Shown here piece after piece: positions 57,346 through 64,000 of a stretch of DNA of 64,000 nt. Every line of letters starts with the position of its first letter. The stretch's first letter is position 1. A program made the translations under genes and the position numbers. The notes below the pieces were generated by a model. The model was not told the origin of the DNA, ran no database searches, and saw only the letters and a list, made by a program, of their open reading frames with translations. Source of the stretch: Gliomastix tumulicola (Eukaryota; Ascomycota; Sordariomycetes; Hypocreales; Bionectriaceae); contig BCHX01000012.1 in the NCBI GenBank assembly GCA_001599755.1, forward strand, positions 1 to 64,000. The letters run 5' to 3'.

Positions 57346-57489
57346 CCCTCACCTTCGCCTCCCCGCCCCCTTCCTCCCTTAGGACACCTGCGTTGTGGTT
57401 GAAGAGATGTGCCGCCCCAGCCAAACTCCCCACCTGACAATGTCTTCAGCGCGGGGGGGCTGATGGTATACCAAATCAAATCCGGGGAG

Positions 57490-57548
57490 GGCCCTCTCGG
57501 CACTCGCAGCCGAGGGTTGGCCCTCTCGGCGCTCGCAGCCGAGTGTCG
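57490..57548. repeat. Two-copy 29-bp tandem repeat
   Basis: GGCCCTCTCGGC(A/G)CTCGCAGCCGAG repeated twice, with a third partial copy. Confidence 0.7.
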
Positions 57549-57604
57549 GCCCTCCCCGGAGCACGCAACCATCGGTCCCCCGGCGCTCGCAGCTACGGGC
57601 TGCC

Positions 57605-57720
57605 CGAACGGGGGCAGTCATCCACAGCACTTCCGCGAGACCTCCATCGCAGTCGGGGGAGACGAACGGGGGCAGTCATCCACAGCACTTCCACGAGACC
57701 TCTATCGCAGTCGGGGTGGA
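57605..57720. repeat. Two-copy 58-bp tandem repeat
   Basis: CGAACGGGGGCAGTCATCCA to AGTCGGGG repeated with two or three changes; a third copy starts at 57721 and fades. Confidence 0.85.
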
Positions 57721-58967
57721 CGAACGAGGTCGTGCAACAAGAGCCTGGGTGCATCCCGTACGCACCTGCCAGCAGATCGCCAGGGACCTTGGCCCCTTCT
57801 GCGAGATGCCTCGGGCATGTACAGTCCCAAGGACCATGAGCGGAGAGACGGAGTATGTCGCCGTGTCGACCCACCAATATCAGAGCCGCACGGAGCGGCG
57901 GGATAGAAGCTACGAGCGGTTCCTCAAGTGCGCCGAGTAGGGCTCGGCCGGCACAGAACCTGGGGTGATAATTCTAGTAAAGATAAGAATAACCAATAAA
58001 CCATAAACCCCTGTTTCATATCCGCTGGTGTCTGGTGCCTTGGACCAAGTAGGGCTCAACTGGAACGGAGTGCCAGTGAGGCACTGAGCACGTGTACCTT
58101 GACATGAAGACAGGCTCCCAGCACGCGTCCATAGATGCAACGACGCAACGGTACACCTGCAATATCTCGCAGTCTCAAGCAAGGCTATCGAGGGTGAGGC
58201 AGAACGACGAGACGGAACTACTGTACGAGACGGAACAACCGTGACTTTAAAGGAACATCGGGTGATACAGAGTACTAGTACTAAGTAGTAGTGACTCCCA
58301 CTTTCTCATTGTTTTTGCAAAATGGACCGTCCACGTGACGGCAGGATGTGAGTCTCTCTGCATGCGAAAGGGTCGTCGCCCATGCTTGCAACGACGCGGC
58401 CATTTGCTCTGGTTACAAAACCGTAGCATCAAGGATTGATCACTCAAGTGCCGCCTTGTGGCCCATGGTGCTTCGTAACAAGGATTCCCAGCAAGACTAT
58501 TGGCTGGCTCGGACTGGGGAGCAGGGTCTCGCACAATGATCCAAGCGACGCTAAGACCGGGTGTTCTGTTCCCCCAGTGGCATCATCTCCAACAATCTAT
58601 CCACCCCAGACTCGAACACGAAAGGAGATTGGTCTGAACTCTAGAGGTCTCGCGCTGACACGTTCAGCCAGGTGAAAAGGATGCTTCCCCTCCCACGATC
58701 ATCCCCCAATGGCTCGGGGATTGGCGTAGCTTTCGGCTGTCGTCTTGATGCAGGATGTAGGGCTGGACTTGAAACCCTGTATTATCGCCGCGCTAAAATC
58801 TGACTGTCATCCTGGAAATTAGGGTCTATTCTTAGTGCGGTCCAGGGCATCGGGGGGACTGTTGGAGTACTTAACAGCGCGTGTTTCGGGCATTGATTCA
58901 CTGAAGTTCTGAACCCCCTCAACGCCTCATCCCGTGAGACGGGTAACACAGCAGCAAGCCACCGAGA

Positions 58968-60833
58968 ATGTCAGCCAACGTAGAGATCGCCAACGCGGGC
59001 AACGTGTCCTTCAGCGTGGCCCAGGACCTGGCGGGCGTCCTGCAGACCAGCAGCGGGAAGTCCATTGCCACAGTCCTCGCCATCGTCGCCCTGACGGCGC
59101 TGGCGGGCCATTTCTTCTCGGCGCCCCTCGACCCCCAGGAGCCGCCGCCGTTGAAGCCGTTCATCCCCTTTATCGGGCACATCATTGGCATGATCAGGCA
59201 TGGCAACAGATTCCTCTCGCGCTTGTCGTACGTATCCTGCCCCTTTTCCCCCTTTTTCCCTCAAACCCGCCTTCGCCCCCGACTGCTGACTGCCGCGCAG
59301 CAAATACAAGAGGCCCATCGCGTCCCTCCCGATGCTCAACGGCAAGGTCTACGCCATCTGGGACGCGTCGCTCATCCAGTCCGTCCACCGCAACAAGAAC
59401 CTCTCCTTCGTCCCCTTCGTCATCGAGTTCGCCCGCCGCGAGCTCGACTACGACGACGCGGCGGACCGCATCGTGCGGGACAGCGGCCTCATGGGCGAGT
59501 TCTTCGAGGCCGTGCACGAGGGCATGGGCGCGCGGTACACGAATCGCATGAACGCCAACGCCCTGCGCTATGTCGCGTCGCATCTCGAGGGCGTGTGCGC
59601 GGCCAGGGGAGCGGGGGAGGAGATGGTCGTGCCGAGCGTGTATCAGTGGACGAGGGATCTGATGACGCTGGCGACGTGTCAGGCGCTGTACGGGCCGGGG
59701 AACCCGCTGGCGAAGGATCCTTCTTTGCTGGAGGACATCTGGTGCGTGCATCCATCATTCATTGAACTTTTCTATCCTCGAGCGTCACGGGAAAGGGTGT
59801 CATTTGTGGCCCAACTCCCAATGACGAGAACCATTAGTTAACCAGAGCATACAACAGGACATTCGAGGCTCAGCTGCCGTACCTCCTCATGGCCGTCGCC
59901 CCGTCCGTGACAGCCTCGAAGGGCCACCAGGCTCGCAAGAAGATCCAGGCCGCCCTGAACGAGTACTACGGCAGCGACGGGGATCTCCACGAGGACGCGG
60001 CAGGCATCACCAAGCACCGCGCGGCCGTCCTGCGCAAGTTCGGGGTGGCGTCCTCCTACATCGGGGTCTTCGAGCTCGCGCTCCTACACGTCAGCACGTC
60101 CAACACGATCCCGACGCTGTTCTGGTTCGTCGCGTACGTCATCACGAGGCCGGACGTCGTCGCCCGCGTCCGCAGGGAGGCCGAGGCCATGGTCGGCAGG
60201 AAGCCCGGGGAAGACGAAGACGAAGACGAAGACGAGGTGGTGACGGTCAACGTCGACGTGCTGGCCGAGAAGTGCCCGCTGCTCGTCAGCTGCTACCGCG
60301 AGGCGATCCGGCTCGGCAACAAGGGCCTCGGCAACCGCCGCGTCATGACGGACACGACCATCTCGGACGGGAAGGGCGGCACGTACCTCCTGAAGCAGGG
60401 CGTCGACGTCATGATGCCCGCGGAGCCGCTGCACAAGTCCGAGTCCGTCTGGGGCAGCCCCGAGGCCTCGGCGGACGAGTTCTGGGCCGACCGGTTCTAC
60501 GAGCCCGAGCAGGACAAGGCGGCGCTGAACACGCCCGAGGCGAAAGCCAAGAGGGCGTCGTACATGCCGTTTGGCGGCGGCAGGCACCTGTGCCCCGGGC
60601 GCAACTTTGCGTTCGCGGAGAACCTGGGCTTCATGGTCTCGTTCCTGCTGGGCTTCGACATCAGCCCGGTCGACGGGGACTGGAAGGCCTTCAAGGAGCC
60701 GGTGATGGATCGGTGTTCGATCGCGGGGGCTGTTGCGAAGCCCGTGGACGCAGGGAAGGGATTCGGTATGCGGGTTGGACGACGGGAGGGTTGGGAGGCG
60801 GTGCGGTGGAAGTTCACGTCTGGGGGGTTTTAA
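58968..60833 (+). CDS. Cytochrome P450, three exons
   Basis: The model is join(58968..59227,59301..59741,59858..60833), 558 aa. An N-terminal membrane anchor (ATVLAIVALTALAGHFF) is followed by a Pro-rich hinge (PPPLKPFIPFIGHIIGMIRH). Exon 2 begins KYKRPIASLPMLNGKVYAIW. The I-helix area is around HVSTSNTIPTLFWFVAYVIT; the ExxR motif is in CYREAIRL; the heme signature is FGGGRHLCPGRNFA (Cys about 478). It resembles the fungal P450s related to CYP7/CYP8 (sterol 7-alpha-hydroxylase/prostacyclin-synthase type). Exon 3 contains an acidic DEDEDEDE insert encoded by a GACGAA repeat. It would sit in the ER membrane and oxidise a lipid-like or secondary-metabolite substrate, not identifiable here. Confidence 0.93.
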
Positions 60834-61612
60834 GTATGGTACAAGCCCACGATGGCGTGAACAGTATCGGCCAATGGTGCGAGTGGCATTTCCCCCCCTT
60901 TGTGGATAGGAAAGGTCTTCTTCTCAACCATGCAGACAGCGGGCATTGAGGTCTCTGACTTGCGGAGCGGTGGGTTTTCCCGGCCGTGAGAGGCACTTGT
61001 ACATTTTCAGGTGCAGGCGGTCGACATGCCGAGCACAATGCGGCCAACAGACCGGAAGAGGGTTGTTGGGTTAGACATGAGACCTAATACCAGCTTCCAT
61101 AACACTGTCGAATCATGATACGGTGCCGTGATACTAGATCGGACTGGTAAGTCAATCAGCGCAGTCCTAGGCTTGACGATCGAGGACGGCTGCGAACGCA
61201 GGTTGGTCAAGTCTCTTGCAGACAGTTCTAACATCGGTTTGGTGGTAGCCTTGGTAGACACCTTCTGTTCACCTCCTCTCATGAATCCTGTATGCTTAAC
61301 ATTGCGCCAGTCAGAACAGCGTCAGTTCCAGTCTAATCATAGTAGAATCCTTACGCGACGGGCCTGTGGACACAGTCTTCCGATGCGTAGACCAGAACGT
61401 CTAACTACAATGACTGTTTCTCATAGTACCTAGGACGTCCGGCTGTGAGTCTCTGTAGAATATGTAGTGGATAAAAGCAGTTAAGATGGCCACTGTCCGC
61501 ATGCCTCTTTTGTTATCCTCGCCACTACATAACCTACCACAGCACTCGACTTTGCTAATACATAACAAACAACATCACCAACCTACTCCTGACTACGGTC
61601 TAAACTACCAAC
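60834..61612. other. Spacer; nothing recognised
   Basis: 3' flank of the P450 and leader of the acidic protein gene. A minus-strand frame at 61007-61282 shows no family. Confidence 0.5.
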
Positions 61613-62296
61613 ATGGTTCTTTACGACGACGACGTTATCATGGAGGACGCCAACATGGCCGATGTCATTACAATAAGCTCCGACTCCGACGACGGATCTG
61701 AAGTGGTCATCGAGGATGCCGAGCGGAAGCGGATGCAGATGCTCGAGGCCGATATCTGGGCTGCGCACGACCCTCAGACGGTCGCTCAGGGCTACCATGA
61801 CCCTGAGCTCGACAACACCGACCCTGGTTGGAGCGTGGATTCTGCCGTCCATCGCGTCCGCCCTACGTCAGTCGATTCGACTGTCTCTGTGAGGTCCAGC
61901 GACGACGAGGAGGAGGAGGAGGAGGAGGAGGAGGAGGAGGGGTTCAAGCAGAAGCCCGATGACATGACAGATGAGCAGTTCCGCGCCGCGTGCCATGGCC
62001 TGATTGACAACACTCTGGCTGACATGTTCCCCAAGGTTGATCCCCTCGACGACCCGTTCATCGACTTCGGCAACGAGGAGTGGGAGCCCATCTGCAGGGA
62101 CGACAACAGCGGTGTCACGCTCTCCTTCATCATGGTCCTCGACCAGACCGCGCGGATCCACGTCCGCCGCCAGGAGATCACTGATACCCTCCACGAGTTC
62201 GCCAACCGGTACCCTGTGGACTGGTTTGATCGGGATCTGCGGCGCGGGTTCGAGCTCCGCGGCGGTGGTGTCCGTTTCCGATTCCACACGACCTGA
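61613..62296 (+). CDS. Acidic protein of unknown function
   Basis: 227 aa, single exon, ATG in good context (CCAACATGG). The N-terminal half is acidic, with VITISSDSDDGSEVVIEDAE (a SUMO-interaction-like hydrophobic-plus-acidic motif) and a Glu run from a GAG repeat (about 61907-61940). The C-terminal half looks folded: MTDEQFRAACHGLIDNTLAD, LSFIMVLDQTARIHVRRQEI, YPVDWFDRDLRRGFELRG. The last part vaguely recalls exon 2 of the gene at 56283 (QRDLVNAFLRGLMD), but this is weak. No family recognised; probably nuclear or cytosolic. Confidence 0.6.
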   Translation: MVLYDDDVIMEDANMADVITISSDSDDGSEVVIEDAERKRMQMLEADIWAAHDPQTVAQGYHDPELDNTDPGWSVDSAVHRVRPTSVDSTVSVRSSDDEEEEEEEEEEEGFKQKPDDMTDEQFRAACHGLIDNTLADMFPKVDPLDDPFIDFGNEEWEPICRDDNSGVTLSFIMVLDQTARIHVRRQEITDTLHEFANRYPVDWFDRDLRRGFELRGGGVRFRFHTT

Positions 62297-63426
62297 ATAG
62301 TCACTACTCTCTAGGTTGATAGTGACTGTTCAGGTAGTGTGGGATCGGAAAATGGAATAACGCAGGTTTGATTGGTTTTTTTTCTTTTTTTTAATAACAT
62401 GTCGGCACCACGGGAAGCGGTAGAGTACTAGAATCTTTGATCGGCCAAGTCGTCGAGTCCAAAGTCCTCTGCATACGCCCCGGGGCCCTTTCTTCGTGGT
62501 ACTTCACACATATCATTTGATCTATGAAGTTGATAGTTAGACTTTTCATATCTAGAGACTAAATTGGAAATTAAGCAACAGGCTTACATATAAGTGCCCA
62601 TAGAAACAAATTGAGCGTCGTCGGGATGCGCTCCGACAAGCCGGAGCTGTGGTGAATACGAAATACACCCCAGCGCGCGACAGCGAATATAACGCCATTT
62701 GGGGCGCCGCCCTGTGTGTGGATCGTTCGTACGCATGGTGGGTGGGGGGTTCGTTTCGCGCGCAGCAGACATTCCACTAAATATGGCACGAAGCAGCAGC
62801 CAAAGCACAGCCTAAATAAATTGCCAATTGAGACGAGTCATAACTCAAAACCCAAAGTGCCTGTAGCCAGCCCTATGACAGTCGAGGATGAAGAGGCAAA
62901 GCAGCGCAGTGGGCCGAGACGCACCTCGTCTGACGTCATACAAATGTGGTATGAATCAGTGCAACGGGACCACCACCCACGCGTATGCCGTAATAACGGC
63001 AAACTCGGCAGATTGTCGCTCCCTGTAAGGCCCAGCCCTTGACTTGTACTTCATAGCAAACCCCGTGGGGGACATACATTCAGATCCAAGAAATCAGATA
63101 AGATATCATCACACGCTGGGAAGCTCACTTTGGCGGGGGATGGTTATGACGCAGATGACGGCTCGTAGATCCTCTGTGCCGCTGGCGATGAAGTTTCAGT
63201 CAGTTCAAGTCAGGCCATTCGCAAGTTGATATGATGAAGGGAACTTGAGCGCGGATATCTCTTCGCGACATATATGTACACTTGATGGAATATTCTCATG
63301 TCGTGGACGCTGACAGACTTTGGTGCTCAACCTCGTCGATGTTATCTACAGTAAATGCGAAGAAGCGACGACCCTGCCTGCCCTCTTTATTATAGACGTC
63401 CCGAAAGAGACTACCGCACCACAACC
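62297..63426. other. Intergenic, about 1.1 kb
   Basis: A T-rich tract (about 62377-62392) follows the acidic gene and may mark its 3' end. No gene seen. Confidence 0.5.
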
Positions 63427-63621
63427 ATGGACATGACTTCAACAGCCTTTGGCGTTACCATCAACCTACTACTAGCGTGGGCTCTGTCCGCCTTCATTGC
63501 GCGAGCGGAACATGTCTACGTGAGAGAAGATTACATACTCTCCGAGTCAATGCCCATAGGGCGTAAGGCCCCCCCGGTCCCATTCCAATCACCGAGTCGT
63601 CCCGTTTTGGCCTCTCTATGA
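63427..63621 (+). CDS. Possible microprotein with an N-terminal hydrophobic segment
   Basis: 64 aa read straight through, beginning MDMTSTAFGVTINLLLAWAL, with a hydrophobic stretch that could be a signal peptide or anchor. The ATG context is good (ACAACCATGG) and a TTATTATA box lies about 40 bases upstream. A donor GTAAGG inside the frame and an acceptor ATTAG near 63640 would instead give a product of about 50 aa. No family recognised, so it may be chance. Confidence 0.25.
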   Translation: MDMTSTAFGVTINLLLAWALSAFIARAEHVYVREDYILSESMPIGRKAPPVPFQSPSRPVLASL

Positions 63622-64000
63622 CTAACGTGATACATTAGGCCGAGCGCGATATTAGTCCTTTCGACATTTGGGTGACGAGCAGGGCCTGGCACCACGAGGA
63701 TTCAGGATTTCCACTCTCTTGTATTTTCCTTGGACAGCCGAGAACGTGGTGTCGTCCTCTGCAGCAGGCATGCAGATGGATGAGTGAGATTAGATACGTT
63801 CCGGAATTTGAAATGAATATGATGACTTTTTGAAGACAGCCTCCAACTAAAATATATGTAACCTTGTCGACCTGTAGAACCTAGGTTCCTGGTTCTTCCC
63901 TGAATCCCACGACAACTTCAACAAGCGATAGCGCCGGACTGATTGGGGAAAATACGCCTTGCGGCTCGACATTCTTCCCTCCTGGTCTCTGCTACTGGGA
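63622..64000. other. Right end of window; nothing recognised
   Basis: No supported coding frame on either strand in the last 380 bases. Confidence 0.5.

Larger units (their letters stand above)
56990..58967. other. Repeat-rich intergenic region, about 2 kb
   Basis: Holds a ghost of small protein A (57075-57145), a minisatellite (57203-57345), two short tandem repeats (57490-57548, 57605-57720) and no supported gene. Open frames over the GC-rich repeats are taken as chance. The right end is the P450 promoter. Confidence 0.6.

Noticed and set aside
57409..57906. 165-codon frame over GC-rich repeats
   Set aside because: Covers tandem repeats with changing unit length; no start context or family.

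Overview
The window looks like a filamentous ascomycete chromosome, probably a Sordariomycete. Genes lie on both strands without operons, introns are short (mostly about 50-70 nt, GT..AG), and the families are typical of moulds: DUF3638/DUF3645 giant protein, Clr5 domain, C2H2 plus fungal transcription-factor domain, NmrA-like, alcohol-oxidase-type GMC, SRPK-type kinase, multi-membrane ankyrin proteins. Splice models were built by eye from reading-frame continuity, splice signals and family conservation.

Layout. 0-6.5 kb: 3' end of a velvet-like gene, a two-exon fungal unknown, a repeat-rich spacer, a broken ankyrin gene and a tiny Clr5-domain gene. 7.2-11.2 kb: a secreted beta-propeller lactonase-like protein and an NmrA-like NAD(P)-binding protein. 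13.2-22.5 kb: one gene for a giant protein of about 3,094 aa (DUF6606/DUF3638/DUF3645). 22.9-27.3 kb: a large decayed gene for a membrane plus ankyrin protein, with several Gln-to-stop changes. 28-29.6 kb: a small secreted protein whose tail matches the end of the alcohol oxidase gene 17.6 kb away, and a second ghost piece of that oxidase.

29.6-46.3 kb holds what looks like a catabolic cluster: TauD-type dioxygenase, seven-exon SDR, HpcH/HpaI aldolase, DAL5-type transporter, two-finger C2H2 regulator, RidA, an isopenicillin-N-synthase-like 2OG dioxygenase and an alcohol-oxidase-like GMC enzyme. A perfect 14-bp palindrome, GGAGGAGCTCCTCC, occurs in both divergent promoters of the block, and related sites lie upstream of the SDR and GMC genes. 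The half-site GAGGAG is what the helices of the resident C2H2 protein would be predicted to read. I regard this as the most interesting system in the window.

47-52.2 kb: a low-complexity nuclear-type unknown, an SRPK-like kinase and a peroxisomal D-amino acid oxidase. 53.6-58.3 kb: lineage-specific small genes, a ghost paralogue and minisatellites, one of which matches the start of a neighbouring exon. 58.97-60.83 kb: a cytochrome P450. 61.6-62.3 kb: an acidic unknown. The right end has at most one possible microprotein. No rRNA, tRNA, CRISPR or intact transposon was recognised.
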